From: Acidovorax sp. CCYZU-2555
GTDB lineage: Bacteria > Pseudomonadota > Gammaproteobacteria > Burkholderiales > Burkholderiaceae_C
Reading direction: 5' to 3'
DNA: 61,760 bases
NCBI RefSeq assembly: GCF_018413525.1
Contig: NZ_JAHCDD010000028.1
Span: forward strand, 1-61,760
In this document: piece after piece, positions 52,446-60,181 of the stretch
Layout of the letters: every line of letters begins with the position of its first letter
How positions within the stretch are numbered: the stretch's first letter is position 1
Made by a program: the position numbers and the translations under genes
Notes under the pieces: model-generated
The model's input: only the letters and a program-made list of their open reading frames with translations
What the model was told of the DNA's origin: nothing
Database searches by the model: none

Positions 52446-53443
52446 TTCGGGGCGCGAGTCATGTCTCGTTTCCCATGGACGATCCGAGTTGCGTGGGCGC
52501 GGCGCGGCGCCACGTTGCGGCGCTCTGCCGTGATTTGGACTTCGACGAAGTGGCCAGCGGCCAGGCCGCGATCATCGTCAACGAACTGGGCAGCAATCTC
52601 TGCAAGCATGTGCGCAACGGACAGCTGTGGATCGCGGCGCGCCAAGGCGATACCCCCGAGATCGAGATGCTGTCGGTCGACAGCGGGCCAGGCATCAGCG
52701 ATGTGGCGCTGGCCATGCGCGACGGCTTTTCCACCGCCGGCTCTCCCGGCACCGGCCTGGGCGCGGTGCAGCGGCTGGCGACCGATTTCGACCTGCATTC
52801 GGACGTCGACAAGGGCACGGTCATCCTGGCGCGATTGCGGCCAGGAGCGCACAGGAAACAGGGCTTCAAATGGGGCGTGGTGGCCCTGCCCGCCCCCGGT
52901 GAAACGGTGTGCGGCGACAGCTGGGGCGTGGCGTTCGAAGGAAAGCGTGCGGCCATGCTGGTGGCGGACGGGCTGGGCCATGGCGAACACGCGGCGCATG
53001 CGTCGTTGGCCGCGGTCGAGCTGTTTGCACAGCAGCCGTTTGCCGAGTTGAAATCTGCGCTCGAGCAAGCCCATGTCATGTTGCGAATGACGCGTGGCGC
53101 GGCCGTGACGCGCGCGCAGCTCGATGCCGAGGAAAATGTACTGCGGGCCGTGGGTGCGGGCAATGTCGCGATACGCGTCGTCAGCGGCGTGTTCAATCGC
53201 TCCGTGCTGGCCCAGCATGGGACCGTGGGCGTGCAGATGCGGCGCGTGGAGGAAACGGGCATGAATTGGCCGGCGCATGCGCTGGTGGTCTGTCACAGCG
53301 ACGGCCTGCAGTCACGCTGGCCGCCCGAAGCCATCACGGCGCTGATAGGACGGGACCCGGCATTGGCCGCGGCGGTATTGGTCCGCGATTACGGTCGCGG
53401 GCGAGATGATGTGACGGTTCTGGTAATGCGTCGAGACGACTAG
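52436..53443 (+). CDS. RsbX-like phosphatase with N-terminal GHKL ATPase domain
   Basis: This 335-residue protein is a fusion. Residues about 10-135 form an RsbT/RsbW-like ATPase (IIVNELGSNLCKHVRNG, VDSGPGISDVALAM, GSPGTGLGAVQRLA). Residues about 140-335 are a SpoIIE/PP2C phosphatase with VCGDSWGVAFEG, LVADGLGHGEHAAHAS and the final GRDDVTVLVMRRD; the metal-binding aspartates are present. Bacillus RsbX is only the phosphatase, resetting phosphorylated RsbR and RsbS. The GTG start overlaps rsbT by ten bases. The extra ATPase could act as a second kinase or bind the phosphatase substrate. Confidence 0.87.
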   Translation: MEIVRGASHVSFPMDDPSCVGAARRHVAALCRDLDFDEVASGQAAIIVNELGSNLCKHVRNGQLWIAARQGDTPEIEMLSVDSGPGISDVALAMRDGFSTAGSPGTGLGAVQRLATDFDLHSDVDKGTVILARLRPGAHRKQGFKWGVVALPAPGETVCGDSWGVAFEGKRAAMLVADGLGHGEHAAHASLAAVELFAQQPFAELKSALEQAHVMLRMTRGAAVTRAQLDAEENVLRAVGAGNVAIRVVSGVFNRSVLAQHGTVGVQMRRVEETGMNWPAHALVVCHSDGLQSRWPPEAITALIGRDPALAAAVLVRDYGRGRDDVTVLVMRRDD

Positions 53444-53452
53444 GAGATTTTC

Positions 53453-54361
53453 ATGAATGACGTGACCGGACTTGATGCCCAAAGCGCCGACGGCGACAAA
53501 CTGGAGCGGGCGCTTGCCGCCGCTCAATCCGAACTGGTGGCCTTGCGCTCCGAACTGGAAGAGACCAACCGCGGCGTGCTGGCGCTGTACGCCGAACTTG
53601 ATTCCCAAGCCGACCACCTGCGCCAGGCGACCGAACTCAAAAGCCGTTTTCTGGCCTATATGAGCCATGAATTCAGAACGCCCATAGGCGCGATCCAGAG
53701 CATTGCGCGCATTCTCCAGGACCGCGTCGACGGGCCGCTGACAGAAGAACAGGCCAAGCAGGTGGGCTTCATCCAGAGCACTTCGGCGGAGTTCGCGGAA
53801 ATGGTCAACGATCTGTTGGACCTGGCCAAGCTGGAGGCCGGGCGCATCGAAGTGTCGCCCGCCTGGTTCGAGATGGTGGACTTGTTTTCCGCGCTGCGCG
53901 GCATGTTCAAGCCGATCGCGGTCAACCCGGACGTCACCTTGATTTTCGAAGAGCCGATTGATGTGCCCAAGCTGTTTTCGGATGATCGCAAGGTGGCCCA
54001 GATCCTGCGCAACTTCATCAGCAACGCCTTGAAATTCACGCTGCGCGGCGAAATTCGCGTCAGCGCCAAGCGGGTTTCTGAAGAGTCCGTGCAATTCGCG
54101 GTCTGCGATACCGGCATAGGCATCGCGCCCGAATTTCACCACGCGATTTTCCAGGACTACACGCAGATCGATTCGCCCATCCAGAAGCGCCTGCGCGGCA
54201 CCGGCCTGGGCTTGTCGCTGAGCAAGCGCCTGGCCCAGCTGCTGGGCGGCGATGTCTCCGTCGAAAGCGAGTCACAGAAGGGATCGACGTTTTACGTCAC
54301 CATTCCCATCACTCTGGCATTGAACACCGCCGCGCCCACGGGTCAGCGCACTTCATCCTAA
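53453..54361 (+). CDS. Sensor histidine kinase downstream of the stressosome genes
   Basis: This 302-residue cytoplasmic kinase has a coiled coil (about 12-65) instead of a membrane sensor. It then has a HisKA dimer with H in FLAYMSHEFRTPIGAIQSI (about 72) and an ATPase domain with NFISNALKFT, VCDTGIGIAPEF and GLGLSLSKRLAQLLGG. All catalytic boxes are intact. It begins nine bases after the RsbX-like gene with a strong TAGGAGA site, so it is co-transcribed. Its lack of a sensor domain fits activation by a protein partner, perhaps RsbT. It is a hybrid of known stressosome-linked kinases only by inference. Confidence 0.88.
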   Translation: MNDVTGLDAQSADGDKLERALAAAQSELVALRSELEETNRGVLALYAELDSQADHLRQATELKSRFLAYMSHEFRTPIGAIQSIARILQDRVDGPLTEEQAKQVGFIQSTSAEFAEMVNDLLDLAKLEAGRIEVSPAWFEMVDLFSALRGMFKPIAVNPDVTLIFEEPIDVPKLFSDDRKVAQILRNFISNALKFTLRGEIRVSAKRVSEESVQFAVCDTGIGIAPEFHHAIFQDYTQIDSPIQKRLRGTGLGLSLSKRLAQLLGGDVSVESESQKGSTFYVTIPITLALNTAAPTGQRTSS

Positions 54362-54366
54362 GCAAT

Positions 54367-56346
54367 ATGCCTCCAACCTCCGCCAGGCTCAATGTCAGCA
54401 TAGACCGGTCCCAGCATACGGTGCTGGTCGTGGATGACAACCCCGTCACCTGCTATGCGACTTCGCGATCCCTGCGCGCGGCCGGATTTCGCACGCTGGA
54501 AGCCGACACGGGACAGAGTGCGCTGGATCTCTCGCTCGGAGACATTTCCGCCGTCGTTCTTGACGTGCATCTTCCCGACATCGGCGGCTTCGATGTCTGT
54601 CGCATGATGCGCGAACGCGAAGTCACGAGTTCGCTGCCCATCGTGCATCTTTCGGCGGCATTCATCGCCGACACCGACAAGGTCGCGGGACTGGATGCGG
54701 GCGCGGACGCCTATCTGACCCACCCTGCCGAGCCAGCCATGCTGGTGGCGACCATACAGGCGCTGGTGCGCGCCCGGCTGGCCGAGCAACGAGTGCACCA
54801 GAGCGAAGCGAAGTTCCGCTCCATCTACGAGCAGGCACAAAGCGGCATTGCCTTGATCGACGACCAGGGCCTTTTCGTCGACGCCAATCCCGCGATGCTC
54901 GAGATGATGGGGCGCAGCGCCGAAGACGTGCTCGGCCGCCCGGTGGCGGATTTTTCCGCGCCCGGCCATGAAGCGCATATCCAGCACATCAGCACGGCAC
55001 GCAACGCGCAATCCCTGTGGCGCGAGGAGGTGGTTTTTCTGGACGCCTGCGGCAAGCTTTTGCATCTCGAATGGAGCATGGCGGCCAGCGCGGGAAGCGA
55101 ACTGCGCGTCGCCGCCGTGTCGAACGTCTCCAACCGCATTGCACTCGAACAGGAGCGCAAGCTGCTGCTCGAAAGAGAACAGGCCGCGCGCGCCGCGGCC
55201 GAACGCTACAGCCGCTCCAAGGACGATTTCGTCGCCGTGCTGTCGCATGAGCTCAGAAACCCGCTGAGCGCGATCATGATGAACGTGCACCAGTTGCTGC
55301 GCCGGTCGCCGCCGGTGGAATTCGCCAAGAGCCTGGACGCGATCAAGCGCAACGCCAGCACCCAGGCGCGCATCATCAGCGACATTCTCGATGTCTCGCG
55401 CATCAATTCCGGCAAGCTGGCGCTGGAGCGGGAATGGATAGATCCGGGCGCGCTCATCTCGTCGTCGCTCGATTCGCTCAAGGCCTTCATGGAGGCCAAG
55501 CAGTTGACGCTGACCCTCGACATCGAGGACAGCAGCGCCAAGGCATTCCTCGATCCGGCGCGGTTTCAGCAGATCTTCTGGAACATCCTCAACAACGCGA
55601 TCAAATTTTCCAACGATGGCGGCGCGCTGGAAGTCAGTCTGTCGACGCGCGACAACCAGTTGCTGTTGACGGTGCGCGATCATGGCAAAGGCATAGAACC
55701 GGTTTTCCTGGACCGCATTTTCGAGAAATTCACCCAGGTGGCGACGCCCGGAAGCCGTACCGCGGGAGGCTTGGGCCTGGGGCTGTCCATCGTCAAGCAC
55801 CTGGTCGATCTGCACGCCGGCGAGATCACGATCACCAGCCCGGGCCTGGGACTGGGCACCAGCGCCAGCGTCAGCTTGCCGCAGGGCATTGCCGCAGAGG
55901 GCCAGCCGCCCCATCCCGATTTCGGCACCGCCATGACGCCGGATGGCATGGACGAACTCAAGGGCACGCGCATTCTGGTGGTCGAAGACGACAAGGAAGC
56001 CGCAGACCTGCTGGTGCTGATTCTTCAGGAACGCGGCGCTACGGTGTCGATGGCCGGCGACTACGAGGCGGGCGTCGCCGCGCTCGCGGCGCAAGCCACC
56101 GACGTGCTGGTCAGTGACATCGGACTGCCCGGCAAGGACGGCTACGACCTCATACGCCATGTGCGCGCCTCACAGGCCGCCTATGCCGGTATTTCGGCGA
56201 TTGCCCTGACTGCCTTCGGCCGTGAAACCGACAGGCAGCTGGCGCTCGATGCCGGTTTCGACTTTCACCTGGCGAAACCGCTGCAGCCGCAAAGACTGCT
56301 GGACGCCATCAAGTCGTTGATCGCCCAGCCCGCGCGCCCGCGCTAA
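54367..56346 (+). CDS. Hybrid kinase: receiver-PAS-HisKA-ATPase-receiver
   Basis: This 659-residue protein has five modules. Receiver 1 (about 18-130) carries acceptor D66 in VVLDVHLPDIGG. A PAS domain (about 145-260) begins AKFRSIYEQAQSGIALIDDQG. HisKA has H in FVAVLSHELRNPLSAI (about 296). The ATPase domain has NILNNAIKFSNDGG and GGLGLGLSIVKHLVDL. Receiver 2 (about 535-655) has D584 in LVSDIGLPGKDG. No membrane segment is present. It starts five bases after the preceding kinase stop. A receiver at the front suggests control by that kinase; output would go through receiver 2 or another protein. Confidence 0.9.
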   Translation: MPPTSARLNVSIDRSQHTVLVVDDNPVTCYATSRSLRAAGFRTLEADTGQSALDLSLGDISAVVLDVHLPDIGGFDVCRMMREREVTSSLPIVHLSAAFIADTDKVAGLDAGADAYLTHPAEPAMLVATIQALVRARLAEQRVHQSEAKFRSIYEQAQSGIALIDDQGLFVDANPAMLEMMGRSAEDVLGRPVADFSAPGHEAHIQHISTARNAQSLWREEVVFLDACGKLLHLEWSMAASAGSELRVAAVSNVSNRIALEQERKLLLEREQAARAAAERYSRSKDDFVAVLSHELRNPLSAIMMNVHQLLRRSPPVEFAKSLDAIKRNASTQARIISDILDVSRINSGKLALEREWIDPGALISSSLDSLKAFMEAKQLTLTLDIEDSSAKAFLDPARFQQIFWNILNNAIKFSNDGGALEVSLSTRDNQLLLTVRDHGKGIEPVFLDRIFEKFTQVATPGSRTAGGLGLGLSIVKHLVDLHAGEITITSPGLGLGTSASVSLPQGIAAEGQPPHPDFGTAMTPDGMDELKGTRILVVEDDKEAADLLVLILQERGATVSMAGDYEAGVAALAAQATDVLVSDIGLPGKDGYDLIRHVRASQAAYAGISAIALTAFGRETDRQLALDAGFDFHLAKPLQPQRLLDAIKSLIAQPARPR

Positions 56347-56366
56347 GCTTGAGCCTGGCGTTGCAC

Positions 56367-56777
56367 CTACGGTGCATGGGTGGGCAGCGCGCCCTCTATG
56401 CGGCGCAGCGCCGCCTCGAGTTCTTCGGGCTCGGCGCTCTTGAGCAAGGCGCGCACGTTGGGGCCGATGGTGGCCAGTCCATGCTGGAATTCATAGCCGG
56501 ACAGCAGCAGCACATGCCGGTTGGGATCGGCTGCGAGCCAGTGCTTTGCCAGATCTATCCCGGAGATGCCCGGAAGACTGATATCGGTGATCAGCACATC
56601 AAATCGCGCGCCGTCTGGCCGCGCCAGCGCGGCTTCTGCATGGGGCACTGAGACGATTTCGCGATGGTCGGCTTCCATCACCATTGCGACACCCTCGCGG
56701 ATATCTTCGTCGTCTTCCACGTATAGATAGGAAATCATTTTCTTGCCGCTGGACAGCGGAATCATTGCGTCGTGCAA
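56367..56777 (-). CDS. Single-domain response regulator facing the kinase genes
   Basis: This 136-residue receiver has the acidic pair in YLYVEDDEDIREGVAMV, the phospho-acceptor Asp in VLITDISLPGISG and VLLLSGYEF. The usual switch-Lys position is in ALLKSAEPEE. It has no output domain. The start is read as TTG at 56777 because GGAGGG lies six bases upstream; ATG at 56765 or 56738 would be shorter choices. It is convergent with the hybrid kinase gene, 20 bases between stops, and is a likely phospho-acceptor for the neighbouring kinases. Confidence 0.82.
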   Translation of the reverse strand: MHDAMIPLSSGKKMISYLYVEDDEDIREGVAMVMEADHREIVSVPHAEAALARPDGARFDVLITDISLPGISGIDLAKHWLAADPNRHVLLLSGYEFQHGLATIGPNVRALLKSAEPEELEAALRRIEGALPTHAP

Positions 56778-56886
56778 ATTGGACCCTCCATCACTTGAAT
56801 TCTCTTCAAACTAGGAGATCAGGCTTATAAGCCATTTCGGCTTTGCCTGTAGGACACCAGGCCGCCCACCCAGGCGTTGCATTGCG

Positions 56887-57471
56887 TCAGCGCGGCGCGA
56901 AAGCCCACCAGGTGTCGGGCACGGCGCGCAAGCCCTGGCGCCCCATGAGCGCGCGCAGCCAGGCACGGTTGTGCAGCACATCGGGCGATACGTTCTCGGC
57001 TGGCTGCGCCTGGATACTCACGCGCTGCGCCAGGCCCGGCTTGGACTGCGGCGCGGCGCTGCCCATGTCGAGCAATTCGCCGTCGGCCAACGGCCCGCGC
57101 ACGGTCTTGGCCGCGCGCTCGCCATCGACGACCAGCACCGCGACCGCGAGCACCTGCTGCGCGGCGGCGGCTTTCGCGCCCGATGCCAGCTGTGGACAGC
57201 CGAGCACGCGCAACGCCATGCCTTCGCGCGCCAGCGTGGCCTGCACGGCCTGCAAATGCGCGCGCTGACCAGCCATGTTCCGGCACTCGGCCTGCGACAA
57301 CACCGCGGCGATCTCGGACTCGGCCCGGGTCGCGGGCTGTGCCTCGTCCTGCCCGGCCACGCCCTGGGGCGGCAGCACGGCGCAACTGGCCAGCCCCAAG
57401 GCCAGCACGCCCACGCAGCTGTGTGCCCAGCCGCGGCCCATCGTCCTGGCCGTTTGTTGTTCTTCAGGCAT
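56887..57471 (-). CDS. Putative lipoprotein of unknown function
   Basis: This 194-residue protein has an N-terminal hydrophobic stretch ending in a lipobox (LGLASCAV, Cys near 30). The mature part is Ala/Gln/Val-rich, with a helical segment (AECRNMAGQRAHLQAVQATLAREG) and a strand-rich centre (VLAVAVLVVDGERAAKTVRGPL). A C-terminal motif VLHNRAWLRALMGRQGL follows. I do not recognise the family. Two starts (first Met and Met11) are possible; the longer puts ten polar residues before the signal. It is read divergently from the yqaA-like gene. Confidence 0.72.
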   Translation of the reverse strand: MPEEQQTARTMGRGWAHSCVGVLALGLASCAVLPPQGVAGQDEAQPATRAESEIAAVLSQAECRNMAGQRAHLQAVQATLAREGMALRVLGCPQLASGAKAAAAQQVLAVAVLVVDGERAAKTVRGPLADGELLDMGSAAPQSKPGLAQRVSIQAQPAENVSPDVLHNRAWLRALMGRQGLRAVPDTWWAFAPR

Positions 57472-57559
57472 CGCGCAACACCTCTCTTTGTTTCGTCAAG
57501 TAACACCATAACCTTGGTCGGCGTAAAGACAAGCCAGTCCAGGCCTACACTTGCGTCAC

Positions 57560-58081
57560 ATGGAAATCTGGATGCATCAGTTGTTGGAATGGTTGTCGCT
57601 GCCGCAATTCGGGCTGAGCACGGTATTCCTCGTCGCCTTGATCTCGGCGACCTTGCTGCCGCTGGGCTCGGAGCCTGCGGTGGCGGGGCTGCTGCATCTC
57701 AACCCCGATCTGTTCTGGCAGGCGATCTTTGTCGCCACCGCGGGCAATACCGTGGGCGGCGCAATCAGCTGGTGGCTGGGCCTGGGCGCGCACAAGGCCT
57801 GGCATGCGGCCAAGCAGCGCCATCTGATCGAAGGCGGGCCGCGCACCGGCAAGGCCGCGCGCCAGCCTTCGCGCCATGAGCGCAAGGCGCGCATCTGGCT
57901 GCGCCGCTTCGGCGCCAAGGCCTGCCTGCTAAGCTGGCTGCCGTTGGTCGGCGACCCGCTGTGCGCGGTTGCGGGCTGGCTGCGCCTGCCGTTCTGGCCC
58001 TGCGTGTTCTACATGGCCATAGGCAAGTTTTTCCGCTATCTCATCATGACCAGCGCCATCATCTGGATCTGGCCCGCCTGA
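57560..58081 (+). CDS. YqaA/DedA-like inner-membrane protein
   Basis: This 173-residue membrane protein is of the SNARE-associated (DedA superfamily) type, subgroup YqaA. The first helix ends in SATLLPLGSEPAVAG, with the re-entrant-loop E. GNTVGGAISWWLGLGAHKAW is the family's glycine-rich segment. FGAKACLLSWLPLVGDPLCAVAGWLRLP is the second re-entrant loop, with the conserved Gly-Asp-Pro. Other members help lipid or ion homeostasis. Starts at 57560 or 57572 are both possible. Confidence 0.87.
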   Translation: MEIWMHQLLEWLSLPQFGLSTVFLVALISATLLPLGSEPAVAGLLHLNPDLFWQAIFVATAGNTVGGAISWWLGLGAHKAWHAAKQRHLIEGGPRTGKAARQPSRHERKARIWLRRFGAKACLLSWLPLVGDPLCAVAGWLRLPFWPCVFYMAIGKFFRYLIMTSAIIWIWPA

Positions 58082-58091
58082 CTTCCCGCGC

Positions 58092-58877
58092 CTACAGATC
58101 GCGGCGTATCAACGCACCCGTGAACAGCACCGGCCCCGTGGGCCCGGTTTCGCTGGGCACACCGCCCTTGGGCTCGAGGCTGATCGCCAGCGCGGGCACG
58201 GCCTGCACCTGAGATTCCTGCGCCGGCAACTTCTCGAGCCTGCCCTGCCCCAGCACGCCCAGCGAACGCGGTGCGCCCTGGGGCGGCAAGGCCCACAGCT
58301 GCAGCGAGCGGTCCGGGTCTTCGCGAAAACCGCCCACGCGCTGCAGCACCAGGCGGTTCTGGCGGGCGTCGAACGTCACCAGCATCGACGGATCCTGCTT
58401 GCCATCGGCGAGCACGGCCACATACTGGATCTGCGGCGCCGCCTGCAATGCCGTCTGTGCGGACTGCAGCTGGCTTTGCAGCAGCGCCAGCTGCTGCGCG
58501 CTGGCCTGGCGCAGGCCCTGGTGGGACCACAGGCCCACGGCCACCGCGGCCACGGTGGCAAACGCGCCGGCCCAGGCGGCATTGCGCCACCAGGAGACGC
58601 GGGACGCAGGCACAACAGTCCGCGGACGCGCCGCGCGCGCTTTTTCGGCCTGCAGAAGATTGTCGATGCGGGTCCAGACCGCGGCATCGGGCTGGATGGG
58701 CGCCTGCAGTTCGGCCAGCGCCGACCAGCGCTCCTGCCACAGCAAGGCCGTGGCGCGCACTTGCGCGTGTTCACGCGCGAGTTGCTCAAAGCGTCGGCGC
58801 GCGCCGCCGCGCAGCGTTCCCAGCGCATGGGCCGCGGCGAGGCGGTCCAGCAGTTCAGTGTTTTGTATCAAATTCAT
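58092..58877 (-). CDS. RskA-type anti-sigma factor
   Basis: This 261-residue membrane protein has a cytoplasmic N-terminal anti-sigma part (NTELLDRLAAAHALGTLRGG). A single membrane helix at about 100-120 (WAGAFATVAAVAVGLWS) follows. A periplasmic RskA domain contains MLVTFDARQNRLVLQRVG, DRSLQLWALPPQGAPRSLGVL and ALAISLEPKGGVPSETGPTGPVLFTG. It lies 164 bases downstream of a divergent-in-function but same-strand ECF sigma gene, which it should hold inactive until periplasmic stress. Confidence 0.9.
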   Translation of the reverse strand: MNLIQNTELLDRLAAAHALGTLRGGARRRFEQLAREHAQVRATALLWQERWSALAELQAPIQPDAAVWTRIDNLLQAEKARAARPRTVVPASRVSWWRNAAWAGAFATVAAVAVGLWSHQGLRQASAQQLALLQSQLQSAQTALQAAPQIQYVAVLADGKQDPSMLVTFDARQNRLVLQRVGGFREDPDRSLQLWALPPQGAPRSLGVLGQGRLEKLPAQESQVQAVPALAISLEPKGGVPSETGPTGPVLFTGALIRRDL

Positions 58878-58942
58878 GATGCAGCCTTTCGGTCATCTGC
58901 AGTGATCGCATCATTTGCAATTTCTGAAACTGGCATGCTCCA

Positions 58943-59040
58943 GCTCAGGGGCACCGAGCAAGGGCCGCCCCGCAGCGATGGTGCCGTCCCCCTCCACCGA
59001 AGGTTGAGAGGGGGAAGACGCGAAGCGGCTCAGGGGGTGC
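58943..59040. repeat. GC-rich hairpin repeat between sigma and anti-sigma genes
   Basis: The stretch ends with CCCCCTC (58988-58994) facing GAGGGGG (59008-59014), a 7-bp stem, followed by GAAGACGCGAAGCGGCTCAG and GGGGGTG. Similar GGGGGAAG-CGCGAAGCG-CTCAGGGGGTG units are interspersed in Comamonadaceae genomes as I recall them. It does not look like a terminator because no T tract follows. Confidence 0.55.
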
Positions 59041-59041
59041 T

Positions 59042-59617
59042 TCATATATGCCGAGCCATGCATTTGCGCAGTTGTTCCAGGCTGCGGCGCACCCAGGTCT
59101 TGACCGTGCCCAGCGGCAGCTTGAGCTGACTCGCCAGTTCGCTGTGGCTCATGTCGCGCAGGTAAGCCAGGCTCACCACTTCGCGCTGGGCCTGCTCCAG
59201 CCGCTGCATGCATTGGTGCAGCACCAGCGCCTGCTCGCTGGCCTGCGCCAGCTGCATCGGGCCCAGGGCGTCGCTGGCCGGCAGCGAGCCTTCGGCATCG
59301 TCGAGCGAGACGCTGACATGCATGCGTTCCGCGCGGCGCCGGCGCAGGAAATCCAGCGCGCGGCTGCGCACCACCAGGCCCATCCAGGCCAGAGGCGGGC
59401 TCAGCGAAGCGCGGTAACTGCCCGCATTGCGCCAGATGCCGAGAAAACTCTCCTGCAGCACATCCTCGGCCCATTCCTTGTTGCCAAGAATGCGCAGCGC
59501 GAGCCCATACAGGCGCGCGGCGGTGTGCTGGTACAGCTGCTTGAGCGCAGCTTCCTCCTGCACGGCGATGCGGTCTAAAAGGTCCATCAGTTCGCTGTCC
59601 GGTGTATTGGCGCTCAT
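59042..59617 (-). CDS. ECF sigma factor (SigK-like group)
   Basis: This 191-residue sigma factor has region 2 (about 25-95: RLYGLALRILGNKEWAEDVL and QESFLGIWRNAGSY) and region 4 (about 130-190: VSLAYLRDMSHSELASQLKL and PLGTVKTWVRRSLEQL). Pairing with an RskA-type anti-sigma is typical of the ECF19/SigK group that responds to redox or envelope stress. The start at 59617 (MSANTPDSELMDLL) gives normal length; in-frame Met at 59695 is possible but adds unusual residues. The anti-sigma gene lies downstream across a hairpin repeat. Confidence 0.92.
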   Translation of the reverse strand: MSANTPDSELMDLLDRIAVQEEAALKQLYQHTAARLYGLALRILGNKEWAEDVLQESFLGIWRNAGSYRASLSPPLAWMGLVVRSRALDFLRRRRAERMHVSVSLDDAEGSLPASDALGPMQLAQASEQALVLHQCMQRLEQAQREVVSLAYLRDMSHSELASQLKLPLGTVKTWVRRSLEQLRKCMARHI

Positions 59618-60181
59618 CCATCCATTGTGCGGAGAAGTGCCGACTTGCAGACGCGCTGTTGGTTTGATGCCAACCCAGGAAATCGTGTCTTGCATACCTG
59701 GCTATACGCAGGCAAGAAGCTGCTGGATTCAGCAACGACAACGGTAGGGGCATGAACCCTGGGGCTTTCCGAGGGCGGGCCGTTCGTGGTTTGACCGGGC
59801 CGCGCCGGCAATAACCCGTTCGTCCTGAGCGGGGTAAGCGAGACGGGGTCTCGCAAGGCGTTAAAAAGAAACAGCGGGCCTCAAAATCCCCGTTCGCCCT
59901 GAGCCTGCCGAAGGGTGAACGGCCTGCGCTCAAAGCATGAGGACGGGCCGTTCATGGTTCGACAAGCTCACCACGAACGGGTCACTGTTTTGCCGCCGTT
60001 TGCCAAAATCGACCACCTTCTAAGTCATTGATTTATTTGCCAAAAAAAGCTGTTTCTTGAGAGCCTGCCTCGCCGGCCGCGTCGAAGGATGAACGGCCTG
60101 CGCTCAAGTCATGAGGGGGCCGTTCATGGTACGACCAGGCCGCGCAGGCCAGCTCAGCACGATTGACCCAGAGCGTCTCTC
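59618..60181. other. 564-bp gap dominated by repeats
   Basis: The gap between the ECF sigma gene and the Bug receptor contains no gene that I can support. The first 155 bases should hold the sigma gene promoter, but no clear motif is visible. The rest is repeat elements (59778-60140), interrupted by an AT-rich stretch of about 60 bases at 60000-60060. Confidence 0.6.
59778..60140. repeat. REP-like repeat cluster with composite unit and partial copy
   Basis: The stretch 59821-59980 nearly repeats 34593-34749: GAGCGGGGTAAGCGAG, TCTCGCAAGGC, AAAAAGAAACAGCGGGCCTC, CCGTTCGCCCTGAGCC, TGAACGGCCTGCGCTCAA and the CCGTTCATGGTTCGACAAGC element, in the same order. A shorter third copy (60075-60138) holds GTCGAAGGATGAACGGCCTG, CGCTCAAGTCATGAG and CCGTTCATGGTACGAC. 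Leading half-elements occur at 59778-59820. Confidence 0.85.

Noticed and set aside
23854..60140. Repeat clusters as insertion sequences or a CRISPR array
   Set aside because: No transposase or Cas gene, no regular spacers, and the units are short palindromic elements.
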